Assembly: GCA_045837725.1 (NCBI GenBank)
Contig: JBEWZL010000076.1
Coordinates: 310,001 to 374,000, forward strand
DNA length: 64,000 bases
Direction of reading: 5' to 3'
Origin: Vermamoeba vermiformis
Taxonomy: Eukaryota > Tubulinea > Echinamoebida
Shown here: positions 1 to 13,700 of the stretch, piece by piece
How positions within the stretch are numbered: position 1 is the stretch's first letter
Layout of the letters: each line of letters opens with the position of its first letter
Notes under the pieces: model-generated
The model's database searches: none
What the model was told of the DNA's origin: nothing
The model's input: the letters and a program-made list of their open reading frames with translations, nothing else
Translations under genes and position numbers: made by a program

Positions 1-887
1 TTGGACCTCTTTGGGAGTGGGCTCTTTGTTGCCACGGAACACATGAGCACGGGTCATATGGGTGAAGGCGAGCTCGTATACTTGCACCTGACATTAAGAG
101 CTTTAGTTAATCATATTCAAGCCTAAGATAGCCGTGTACTTACGACGGTACCGTAGGCAATGAAACCGACAAACGCGTTTTGAGGCAACAATTCCAAGGT
201 TTGCACCAACGAGTCTTTCAAAGCTTGAAGCTCATCGGCACTAATGCACGTGTCTACCACGAACAAAAATACGGGTGGCAAGCTTCGTTGCTGTCTTGTC
301 AAAACGTATTCGATGGTTGTAACGTTGGGCAATAATTCTGCTGGGAGATTGCTCTCGGTCATGCCAGAGTAGTGCGGAGGGAATTGATTTCGTTGCCCAC
401 AGAATACGCACGTCCATAATTTAGCATTAATATCCACGGGGCTACATCCGAAATTGGTAAGTAAAAATATCTTTGCTCTTAGAAAATTAGCGTATTAATT
501 TTAGTAATTAAATTACATAGTGGTTGCGTGCTCAAAAAAAGCTTTGCACGGTTTAATATTAAAGTGGCGTAATAATTTTAAAAATAATTGAAAATTTTCT
601 TACGGTACCATTATCCATTTCATTAATTTATCGACGTAAAAAAATCATAATATGATCATATTAATTAAAATTGTCAATATTTACCAGTAAGGGTTTAAGC
701 AGATTTTGCACGTCTTGCATGTGACTGGATCATAACCAACGCGTGGAGCTGTTGTGCCACGTCTCAAAGGACTGTACATACAACCAATTGGAATGGTTGC
801 CTTGGTAGTTTCGGTTTTATTGCTGGGCCAGACGTTGAACGAGAAACGAGCTCCATCTCGCTCTTCAATCTGGTAAAAATAATCCAT
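1..887 (-). CDS. Sec23-like COPII coat protein, N-terminal part (runs off the left edge)
   Basis: This is the first part of a Sec23 homologue, the COPII coat subunit that binds Sar1-GTP at ER exit sites and speeds its GTP hydrolysis. Three exons are visible on the minus strand: 887-685 (starts [15 protein letters not shown]), 441-144 and 87-1. The joined protein shows the Sec23/24 zinc finger as two Cys pairs (CKTC and, across the intron, CVFC), the NPYC junction, the AELLPN...IEYV segment that opens the trunk domain, and VFLFVVDTC. Exon 3 reads VQVYELAFTH, as expected for Sec23. Introns at 442-684 and 88-143 lie at the same places as introns 1 and 2 of the complete Sec23 at 7248-10459, so the two are paralogues. 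The remaining three quarters of the gene lie outside the window. Family assignment is firm. Confidence 0.9.
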
Positions 888-1325
888 TTCGCCTTGACTG
901 ACACGAGTCGTGCTAGTGGTAGTGGTACTCGATCAGAGAAAAATAATTCAAATATGACCGACGTCGGTTTCAGCAACCTCCGTGACGTCAGATTCACCAG
1001 GGTCAATTTTCTTGACTAGTCAGCAAAATATTTATGGACCATTCAAATCTTTAGTGTAGCTTCGAACACTATGAAGAATCATCTTTAGTTTATTGACTAA
1101 ATGCAATAGGAAGCGAACGCCAAATCAACAAGCACCGCCAATTGCTTCACCGAATTTCTTTTACTTAAACTTTTGAATACAAAAACGTGCGTTATTGGTA
1201 GGAAACTCATTGTGCTGCAAAAGAATTTTGGATGTGTAGGTCAAAATTTAATTGGCTAATTATCTTTAATTGTTACTCCAGTATACTCGATTATTTTCGA
1301 TTAATACTTAATATTAATTTAGAGA
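888..1325. promoter_or_regulatory. Spacer upstream of the Sec23-like gene
   Basis: About 440 bp with no recognisable exon. It must hold the promoter of the minus-strand Sec23-like gene. I see no clear TATA box, repeat or RNA gene. Confidence 0.4.
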
Positions 1326-1394
1326 ATGCTCAGTAAAGCCGGTGCAGTAGCCTTGGCGATATCTGCCGCAATTGGCACTGCAGTCTATTATTAA
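1326..1394 (+). CDS. Possible 22-residue hydrophobic micro-ORF
   Basis: An ATG-to-TAA frame of 22 codons reads MLSKAGAVALAISAAIGTAV then YY. It is alanine-rich and amphipathic to hydrophobic, like a single membrane helix or a mitochondrial inner-membrane micropeptide. It ends four bases before the minus-strand stop of the next gene (1398), so the two are convergent. It could equally be the first exon of something else or chance. No homologue is recognised. Confidence 0.25.
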   Translation: MLSKAGAVALAISAAIGTAVYY

Positions 1395-1397
1395 ATA

Positions 1398-3459
1398 TTA
1401 ATAATGATAATTAAGAATAGCGTTCTTAAAGCTATTTACCTTCAAGAAATCATTGAAGTTTCGAGGACGCACTTCGAGGCCTTTCTTGAGCCGGTAGAGA
1501 TGCACCTTGTAGAGGATCTCTGCGGTTGGGTGATCAGCGATCATATTAGCCACCGATCTAATACCCATTTCAAGCGTGTTTTGACGAAGGGAATCAGACT
1601 GTTGTAAGTTAATTAAATACGCTCTATAAATAGTAACCTAAACTTACATGTTTCAAAATTCCGTCAGTCACCAAGTTGGTTGCACCAATGTCAGTAACAT
1701 TGGAGAAAGTCGGAGATAAATTAGCCACGGCAAGAGCGGCCAAGCGGAACTTATCACGAAGCTGTTTGGGCGGCTCGTCTCTGGAAAAACCAGGCGGCAC
1801 TGGCGTATTGTTGAACGTATCGAGAGTCGCCTGGGCACCGAGGTTACATGCGCGGTCCGACAAATCACTGATAGCCTTGTCAGTCACGACTGTGGCCTCG
1901 GGATTGGGCGTCCCGTTCACAATGCGTGAGGCTAAAACGATCTTAGTCGGAATATCGAGCTCATGGAAGCCCTTGCAAGAAAGGACGACTTCGCTAGGCA
2001 GCGTGGATCCAAGGGCATTATTCGCATTGGCCGAGTTGATAACAGCGTTCAAGACAACTGGTGCTGCTTGGATAACGCCATTAGCCACAGTAGTGCCAAC
2101 GCTCTTCAAGAAATCAGTAAAACCACGGGCACCGACAGCGACAAGCTCTTCGTCGATTGGAATGCTATTGGTTTGCCATAAGTCGGCAATTTGATTGCCC
2201 GTCGCCTGGAACAGGTAAGATTAATATGCTTGAAAAAATAAATAATTACTAACCTCAACGGCAGCACGTGTCGAGTTGGCGATAGTATAGGCCACTCGAA
2301 GTTGCTGAGCGCGAGTCAAGTCGACCATTGCTTTGTTTCCGAGCGCGTTGTAGACAGCGAGCTGAGCTACAGTTTTGCCAGTAGCAGGCATTGAATCCTT
2401 AATACCTGTTGGTCGACGAGTAAGCAAGCTGATTCTTTACAGATAATTCTTAATACCTTTAACTACAGTAGCAGTTTGACGGTCGCTTTCAGAGTCCGTT
2501 GAAGGCCTCTTACGGAAAGTTGCCAAATAGTCCGCCAACCCTTGGGCCGCAGATTCAGCTGACCAACAAGTTAATTTTGGTGCCCGAAGTCAGCAACGAC
2601 ACTTACCAGCGGATGTGACGGCGTCCTTCAAAATGGTAAAGAGCGCGGTTGTCGTCGAGTCCGATACCGTTGCTTGCTGCTTGCTGAAGTTAAAGCTGGG
2701 ACTGACGGGCACAGTGCTCATAAAGTTAACCGCAATTTGGCCAGCCATGGAGCCGTTGGGACCTCCGGTGGTGATGCGATTGAAGATTCCCTTGGCCCAA
2801 GCGTCTATTTGAGGGTCATCGTTGCTTCCAGTGCCTGTGTAGTCGCCTAGATCGGTAGCATTCAGCTCGGATAGCAGCGCACTCATGGGCTGCATTCAAA
2901 AATTTAGAATGGTAATTTCACTTTGCACGTTACTTACACTTTCTGGAGTTCCACGTTCCCTGTTCAGCATCAGAAGTGTTTCTTGGATCAAGTAATCGCA
3001 GCTTGGAAGCATCTGGCGGAAGTTGAGCAACGTCAGCAGTTGCGCCGGAGTAAACTCGCGGTCGAGAAGAGCAATGTTCGCCGTCAGCGTGTTGTTATTT
3101 TCGTCCTTCCATTCGAGGGCCGTTAACTGCGCGATGGCTGCAGTCATGTCCACAGGAGAGCAACCGAAATTGGCTAGCAAGATGACGAATTGCGTGTGTT
3201 CCGTCGGATCTGCATCTCCAAGTTGGTTGCCAGGAGGCTTGACGATTCGAGCAATAAACGAGCCCAAGTGCTCCAACTTGCCAACAATAGCGACAGCGAT
3301 GTGGCCCAAAATAGTCACCAGAGTTACTTCGCTGAGCGAGATACTCCCGTTGAATGACCACGCGCTAGGGTTGAGAGGACTACCCGCCAGCGAGAAGGAA
3401 ATAGTCAGGCCGCGAGTGGCTAGAGGAGGAACTTCATTTTGGTTTGACGACATTCTCAT
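1398..3459 (-). CDS. Hypothetical protein, six exons, 605 aa
   Basis: I do not recognise this protein. Six exons join in frame: 3459-2938, 2889-2607, 2558-2457, 2405-2254, 2205-1648 and 1598-1398, giving 605 residues. The ATG at 3459 is followed two codons later by another ATG (MRMSSNQNEV), and either could start the protein. There is no signal peptide or clear membrane segment. The N-terminal third has alternating hydrophobic stretches (SLSEVTLVTILGHIAVAIVG), and the rest is alanine- and asparagine-rich and looks helical, so it is probably soluble. Codon use and intron style match the neighbours. Long open frames on the opposite strand over the same bases are shadows, because only the minus-strand frames splice together. 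The third intron starts GTATTAAG and the exon after it also starts GTATTAAGG, so splice choice there is the least certain. Confidence 0.7.
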
Positions 3460-3649
3460 GGAAAGCTGTTTTTTGCTGGTTTGTGGCAAAAAAAACTGCG
3501 TTCTGCCCTTATATCTCTTTCCTCTGATAGATGACGCTTCATACAACTGGCCAATAGGATTGCAGCATTCAGCTGGCACGTGGTCTGCCGCAATTAAAAA
3601 ATGGATCTAGACGTTCGTCAACCGCTGTCAGTTGCGCCGGAATTTCTAT

Positions 3650-3784
3650 TCAATTGGTTAGACCGGCGGATGTCCACTTAATCCCACATTCACTCAGACC
3701 GAAGAAAGGATAGTGAGGAACCAACCCTTCAAAGCGGGTCGGCGATCCGACGCCTAATACCTCTGCGGGAGTTGCTTCAAACAT
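3650..3784 (-). CDS. Possible 44-codon ORF or gene fragment
   Basis: The frame runs ATG to TGA and reads MFEATPAEVLGVGSPTRFEG..., with a balanced, protein-like composition unlike the AT-rich surroundings. It lies 190 bp upstream of the ATG of the unknown 605-aa gene on the same strand. It could be a small gene, a remnant exon, or an upstream exon or uORF of that gene. No family is recognised. Confidence 0.25.
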   Translation of the reverse strand: MFEATPAEVLGVGSPTRFEGLVPHYPFFGLSECGIKWTSAGLTN

Positions 3785-3853
3785 GATTCGGTAATACCCA
3801 ACACGTGCAACCTACGCGGAAAAGCGCTGCTTTTTATTCGATCTTTCGTAAAA

Positions 3854-3880
3854 CCCGCCTTATTAATATCTTGAGGCGGG
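3854..3880. repeat. GC-rich inverted repeat (hairpin)
   Basis: CCCGCCT at 3854-3860 is mirrored by AGGCGGG at 3874-3880 across a 13-base AT-rich loop. This is a perfect 7-bp stem in an AT-rich spacer, and a third GCCT follows shortly after. It may be a transcript 3'-end structure or a protein site. Confidence 0.35.
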
Positions 3881-4471
3881 CATTAATTCCGCCTTCCCAA
3901 ATTTAGCTCAATCTGTCACGCAAGTAGCACTTTCCAATTATAGCATTCAATGGGCCCATACCTGGTTTGACGAAGTAACAGCTGCATAGAGTTCAAAAAG
4001 GGAGTCCGTGCATGAAGCATCAAAGTTTACCTTTTTTCGTCCGGCCGTTTGACAAACGAGCTTTTGGGAACAGGCGCATTGCTATGTTATCTTCGAACCG
4101 AACAACACCAGGCCTGAACTATGATACATTGTATAAATTTATACTTCATGCTCATACATAAGCCACCAGCAAACCCAACCGTTTAAGCCATCGATAGAGT
4201 TGAATGCAGCTGAAACGATCATGCTTTACCTTTGCTCGATTTACCATCGACTTACATCCACAAGAACTGATAGTATACACGCGCTCACGGTCGGCTTTGC
4301 GGTCAGTGAACAAATCTGCTTTTTCAATAAGTTACCGTTACACGCCAGACTTAGTTTTAAAAATCATACTAGTCTCGTTAATTATAACTTGTTCTTACGA
4401 CAATTATGTTTGGTGTATTTTTAGTATTTTATTCGTCTATCAGAGAGGACTTTAGAAGCAAGTTGAATATT

Positions 4472-5632
4472 TCAGATTGCATCCAGGTCCGCATAAAACA
4501 TGTCCTTCTTTAAATGACACACAATACCACTCGGACAACTTATGCGAGTTGCACCAATATCCAACGAGTCAAATTTTGAATAGAGCAATGCTCGATCAGC
4601 TTCATCCACCGTTGGCACGCACTCTTCGACAACCATTTTCAGCTCATCTAGTAAAGTAGCATAGATGAAAATATCGTAAATCTTTTCTAACGCTAGTATA
4701 CTCTTATAATAAGCAATTGCGCTGTCCAACAAAAGCATCGTAAGAGCTCTAGGCATTTTCTCGGTGGCTTGCCCACGAGCGGATGTGATTGTCTGGAGGT
4801 ACGTAGCTCGATCTTGGAACATTGGTATATCTAATGGTAATATACTATCCAATAGGTACTTGCTCAAAAAGCGGCACATGCGGCCATTTCCGTCTACGTA
4901 AGGGTGGATGTCGACAAAATGAAACTGCGTGAATGCAGCTAGAGCAAACAGGGCAAGTATTTTATCGATAGGTCGTTGATCGTAGTCTATTTTATCGATC
5001 TCTCCACTAATAGCAGTTACTATTACAGTCAGTGTATTCAGCGCTTCTTTGATTACAGAATGGTGAGGAAACAGATGCGCATCTGAAATAGCTTTGCCAT
5101 TGACTACTGATGGCTTAGCCTCGACACCTGTCCTTCGAAACTTGCCAGCGCTATCAATTACTCCTTGGAATAAGCAATGGTGCCATTCGTGAAGCAGATC
5201 TGTGCGTATCTGGCGCGCAACTAATTTTGCGGATGTGGTGCGCGTGCTTTTAATCAGCTCGTAAGTCTGCGTCGTTTCTTTGATATCGAGAGTATCTCCG
5301 ACTATTTCCCCCGTAATTACGAGCTCAGTTTCGTCTACAGAGTTCATTCCTGCAAATTCTATTTTGTTCGTTGTGTAGATCCGTTCCGAAGTTGCTCTCA
5401 GCTCCAATTTACTCCTTATTTCGTTTTCTTTGTAGTATTCATTATAATGTTTAACTAAATCGTGCAGTTCGGCTGCACGCTGCTTTGCTTCAAGATCTTC
5501 GATTGCGAATCCCAAGTAGAAGAACAACGCACGATCAATGCCGTAGCCACGGTCATAGAACCGCTGAGACAAGGTAAGAATATTACTGGCCTTGGGACCG
5601 TTATCTAAATTAGCGAGGATTCGTTGTTCCAT
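4472..5632 (-). CDS. Fic-domain protein (probable AMP-transferase), intronless
   Basis: A single uninterrupted 386-aa frame. Residues around 270 carry the Fic catalytic motif HPYVDGNGRMCR (consensus HPFxxGNGRxxR), where the His attacks the nucleotide phosphate and the GNGR loop binds phosphates. Most Fic enzymes transfer AMP to a Ser, Thr or Tyr of a target protein. Near residue 105, TNKIEF resembles the inhibitory helix motif (S/T)xxxE(G/N), with the Glu kept and Phe in the G/N position. The region before the motif keeps the Fic fold pattern (FQGVIDSAGKFRR). The first in-frame Met at 5683 overlaps the upstream gene's stop, so I choose MEQRIL at 5632, leaving 31 bp between genes. The lack of introns beside multi-exon neighbours, and a bacterial-style single-domain layout unlike metazoan FICD, suggest lateral gain. 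The target is unknown. Confidence 0.85.
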   Translation of the reverse strand: MEQRILANLDNGPKASNILTLSQRFYDRGYGIDRALFFYLGFAIEDLEAKQRAAELHDLVKHYNEYYKENEIRSKLELRATSERIYTTNKIEFAGMNSVDETELVITGEIVGDTLDIKETTQTYELIKSTRTTSAKLVARQIRTDLLHEWHHCLFQGVIDSAGKFRRTGVEAKPSVVNGKAISDAHLFPHHSVIKEALNTLTVIVTAISGEIDKIDYDQRPIDKILALFALAAFTQFHFVDIHPYVDGNGRMCRFLSKYLLDSILPLDIPMFQDRATYLQTITSARGQATEKMPRALTMLLLDSAIAYYKSILALEKIYDIFIYATLLDELKMVVEECVPTVDEADRALLYSKFDSLDIGATRISCPSGIVCHLKKDMFYADLDAI

Positions 5633-5663
5633 CGTTGTTTTCAATTGCAACAATAATTTATTT

Positions 5664-6667
5664 TTAAAAGAGCGCAATAGCACCGACCAAAGCTGAGGCA
5701 GATAAGGTCAGTTTAATGGCATCGCTCGTCTTTGCAACGGGGGTGCTCTTAGGAGTACTTGTCGGCGTAGCATCGATGGGCTGGCTTGTTGGTTCGTTCG
5801 AAGCAGGTTCGGATGTGATCGGAGCAGCTTGAGGAGGAATCACTTGGCAACCGTTAGCACCTATACCGTCACCAGTATAGCCATCGGGACACGTGCAAGT
5901 AAAACTTGTGCCAGCGTTGAGGCAAGTAGCCAAGGGATCGCACGGATTTAAACTGCAAGCTGTAAAACAAAGTTATTTTTGGCACCAGCCGTTAAATTAA
6001 ATTTAAATTACTTACAATCGCAGTATTCGGTAACTCCGTCGGTTTTGTAAGTGTTATCAGGGCACCAAAGCTCGTACAAAATATTATCAACGGCTGTCCA
6101 GGCATTAGCCCAAAGAATTTTATGGATCGGCCTGTTTCCAACGAATCCTCGCATTTGGTAATTATTTTCACCAGCATTAATAGGGCAGTTAGTAGAACAA
6201 TCGAACATGGTACCATCAATGGCGTAGATGAAGAACGAGCAAGTGGTGCTTGCAAAGCTGTTTGTGTAGGCCACAAAGCTTCGAAGAGGAGGGTCGAAGA
6301 TTAATGCACATTCTGTAGTAGACAGGACAGTGCTCATATAAAAATTGGGAACTTCTGCGGAGTTAGCCCATGGATCCGACCCCTTCCAATATTCATCATT
6401 TATGTAGCTAAAATAACTGCCGCTACCAAGTTGGCAACCAGAGCCAGAAAAGGTAATTAAAGTACCGTTGGCGGTTAGATTCAAAGACCCGTCCACCGAC
6501 GTGTCCCAGGTAAAACTTTCCACCCATTCTTGATCGTCGAACGTAATTTTGCTGGTGAAGGTATTGCCCATATCGGACACTAAAACAAGACCATTGCTGC
6601 CCGGGCAATCCAGGCAGAAAGTGCCCGCCACTAGAATTCCAACCAGAAGTAATATTTTGAAATGCAT
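5664..6667 (-). CDS. Secreted or GPI-anchored EGF-domain protein
   Basis: Two exons (6667-6016 and 5959-5664) give a 315-aa protein. It starts with a clear signal peptide (MHFKILLLVGILVAGTF, cleaved near LDCPG). The middle is a Cys-containing, Asn/Ser/Thr-rich extracellular region of no recognised family. An EGF-like module follows at the exon junction (CSLNPCDPLATC...FTCTCPDGYTGDG), with six cysteines in EGF spacing. A Pro/Ser/Thr-rich stalk leads to a hydrophobic C-terminal tail (LTLSASALVGAIALF) with no cytoplasmic segment, which is typical of a GPI-attachment signal. It is probably a cell-surface or matrix protein. Its ATG faces the Sec23 gene across a 580-bp divergent spacer. Its stop lies 31 bp upstream of the Fic start on the same strand. 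Confidence 0.8.
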
Positions 6668-10459
<3,792 letters not shown>

Positions 10460-10752
10460 AACACGAAAGAAAAATGAAAGTTCCGTTCTGTTGTACCATT
10501 TAGAGATAAATCTGCACTACTTGCACGCAAAGAAATTGACCATTACATCACCTTGGCCTTGGTGTGCTTAACGTCCCAAATTTCGAACTCAAAGAGGAAA
10601 CGAGATTTATTGACGGTGCGAATTGTTCGCTTACTACAAGACCAGTTTTCCACTAATATGATTAGAAACAACCGCCCCAAAAAAGTTAGGTAATTCTAGT
10701 TAATTTTTTTTTATTTTGTTTAGCAATTTGCGCCCACCAGTATAATCAACAA
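10460..10752. other. Spacer between Sec23 and the F-box/ankyrin gene
   Basis: About 290 bp between two same-strand genes. An upstream ATG frame near 10659 (MIRNNRPKKV) followed by a GTAATT donor might be a non-coding or alternative first exon of the next gene, but its frame does not join cleanly. Confidence 0.35.
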
Positions 10753-13700
10753 ATGGAACATTATATTGATCTCGTTGATGATATTTGGCAAAGGATCTTT
10801 TTGAGTTTCGGATCTTACAGAGCCAGATTGACCCAGGTAAATTGCTTAGAGATAAGATTTAATTTTAATTTTTAAATAGCATATATTTCATCGTTTAAGT
10901 GTTGCACTAAAGGCTAAAAGTTGTGACAGATCCTTACCGCCAAATTTAAATTAATTTCCAATTATTTATTTAAAATTTACTAAGCCAAATTTAGGTATCT
11001 AAAAGGTGGAGAAATATTATATTAAACCCTAAGAACTGGAAAACACTCGATAGCGTCAGGATCGAAAGAGCGGTTTTTTCTGGACCCAACTCTGTAGGGC
11101 TACATCGCTCGCGCTCTTTACTTGATTTCGTCAAGCTGCGTCTTACGGCCTTAGTCGACGTCAACATAACACTCTTCATCGACGCGGATCTCGAAACTGT
11201 CTTGGACACGTTTCTGCAGATCAAGACCCTACGACGTTTCCGCTTGATTCATCATTTTGCTACAAAGAAAGAAAACGAAGGCGAAGAAGCCCCACCTAAG
11301 CCCATATCAGTGCCTCAGTGCAATGATTTAGTCTTACTCAACCTTGCAAGCTCCTCTGTCCTTTGTCGTGAAACCTTATCTTCGATTGTTGCGGTAAGTC
11401 TACTATTATTTAATTGCAAAATAATTCGATTAGAACAAATGAAATTTCTAATTTCATAGGGTACGCCTAATTTGGAGGAGCTGTATGTCGAGTACGCAGG
11501 TGATTTGGATATTTTTTATCCCTTGAAGAAGTTGCAGCGAATCTACGTCGATCAATATGCCAATATCGATGAATTGGTGAAGCACATGCCGCAGCTCAAG
11601 TTCGTTATTAAAGAGAGAAAACTGTCCGGCTTCTCGTTCCTTCCCAAGCCAGCGTGTGAATTACGAGAGATTGGCACCACGATCGTTGTTGAAGAAACGT
11701 ACATGGATTCAAACGATGCTCAGCTCGTTCGCAAAGTCAAAGATTTGATCACACCAGCACACGCTCTTCATTTGTGCAATATGGCCGATCACCCCTATTT
11801 GGATCCCGAATTTTTCACGTTTTTGGTCAAGGAGCTCAAGCTTGATATCAACTACGAGTAAGTGCTTAGCAATATGTCAATATGGTTAAACGCTTAATGT
11901 CTATGTGAAGACCAGGCCCTGTATCGGAGTACAGACCTACGCCCAGTTCCTCAGGTTGGCGCCTACACAACCCCTTATCATCTCTTATGTGGAACATCAA
12001 AAATCTTTTAGAAAGAGATTCGATGATTTCCAAAGAAGAATGTTTGCAAAGGGTCAAGCTATTTTTGGAGTTGGGAGCTGATCCGAACAAGTTAAATTTT
12101 ACCAACGATGAAATACCTTTAGTATGCGTGCCTAAGGAAGAATTCATCATGCTGCTTATACAATACGGCATTGACATTCACAAAATGACTCGCGATTCTA
12201 CGACCGATCAGGAGATACCAGCTTACTTCCACGTATTCGATGCACTCACGGAAGGTAGCTTGCTATTACACACACATATAACGCAAGTATATTGATTCTT
12301 TTTATTCTATAGACTCGCCTCGCCTGCTCGCGGAGATAATTAAACGAGTTGATATTAACAAAGTATTCGACGGTTGCACTTTGTTGCAAGTAAGCCCAGC
12401 TCTGATTCATTGTACTATATACTAAACTTATAATTAGAAAGCTGTTATTCACCAAAGGCACTCTGCGATCAAAATGTTGCACAAGGCTGGAGCACAGTGG
12501 ACGCGTGAGGCGATTGAAAGCTCGATCTTCTGGACCGGTGAAATGGTAATGACATATTGTTAGTGAGGTCCAATTGACTGATACGACTGACACGATTGAC
12601 GTAGTTTGACCACTATCTGGTTACAAAAGGGTTCGATGTCAAACTTTTGTCTCCAAGTGCAATCTTTAGAGCGCTTGAACGAGGGTTGCTTCCCGAACTG
12701 TAAGTACTAGTAATTGAAAGATATATTAGCGAAATAATGAGTTAATTCAAATGTAAGTTTAATGTCGATATATTAACAAACGATGTAGTACGGACGTCGT
12801 TGCTGCAATGCCCGATGAAAAAGACTTGTTGGGCTGGACACCCATGCATCACGCGGCGTTGGCTTATATGTTCAAAGAACCGTCACCAAAGATCAAATTT
12901 TCAAACGATAAGGATGGTGCAAATGACGTAAGTTTTCAACGATGGTTTGAGAACGAACAAAGCTTCTTTGGCAAGAAAAAGGAGGAGCCTGTAACGAGAT
13001 TTGTTGGTGAGTCAAACCCTTCATTCGATTTGCCCAAACAATTCGGAACTACATCCAGTTCAAGCGATCCATTTGGTACTACATCAAGCTCAGGCAATCC
13101 ATTTGGCACCACTACAGCCAGCACCCCATTTGGCGGGAACGGCACCGGTGGATTTGGTCCTGCAACGAGCGGTGGATTTGGTTTTAGCGGGAACAGCAAT
13201 AACGCAGGAGCATTTAATAGTACCACTACCGAACGAGGTTTTGGCAGCACTCCATTCGGAGCTACATCAACTTCAAGCAATACGTTTGGTACCACGACAA
13301 GTTCGAGGAGTCCATTTGGAGCTACACCAGTAACATTTAATAGAACTACCCCTACAGTCAGCAACTTTGGCGGGAACAGCACCGGTGGATTTGGTTTTGG
13401 GGGGAACAACAATAACGCAGCAACCGTTAATAGTACCAATACTGGCGGCTTATTCAACAATAGCAATAATGGGTTCGGAAGCAATAGTGGCGGATTAGTA
13501 CACAATTTTGACGCTGATGATGTGTCGTTTAGTTTTGGAAACAATAATGATGACGATGGTGCATTTAATAACAACACACGCGATGAACAACAACCGCAAC
13601 AAGAAGATGCCACGGAGAAAGAATCCGATGACGTTAAGGACCTTAAACGAGTTTGGATGTGCGATTTAAACGCTGTCTTGCCGCTCTTGAATCATTGCGA

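Larger units (their letters stand above)
3460..4471. other. Intergenic region, about 1 kb
   Basis: No convincing gene. It holds a 44-codon frame on the minus strand (3650-3784), a short GC-rich hairpin (3854-3880), and AT-rich sequence with short plus-strand frames (4200-4455) that look like chance. It separates the unknown 605-aa gene from the 3' end of the Fic gene. Confidence 0.5.

Noticed and set aside
3023-3610. 195-aa plus-strand open frame
   Set aside because: It overlaps the spliced minus-strand gene whose six exons join perfectly, so it is a shadow.
4200-4455. Two overlapping plus-strand frames of 74 and 83 aa
   Set aside because: Composition is not protein-like and neither splices to anything.
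12936-13613. 225-aa minus-strand Leu/Pro/Val-rich frame
   Set aside because: Antisense of the FG-repeat block; repeat structure alone keeps it open.
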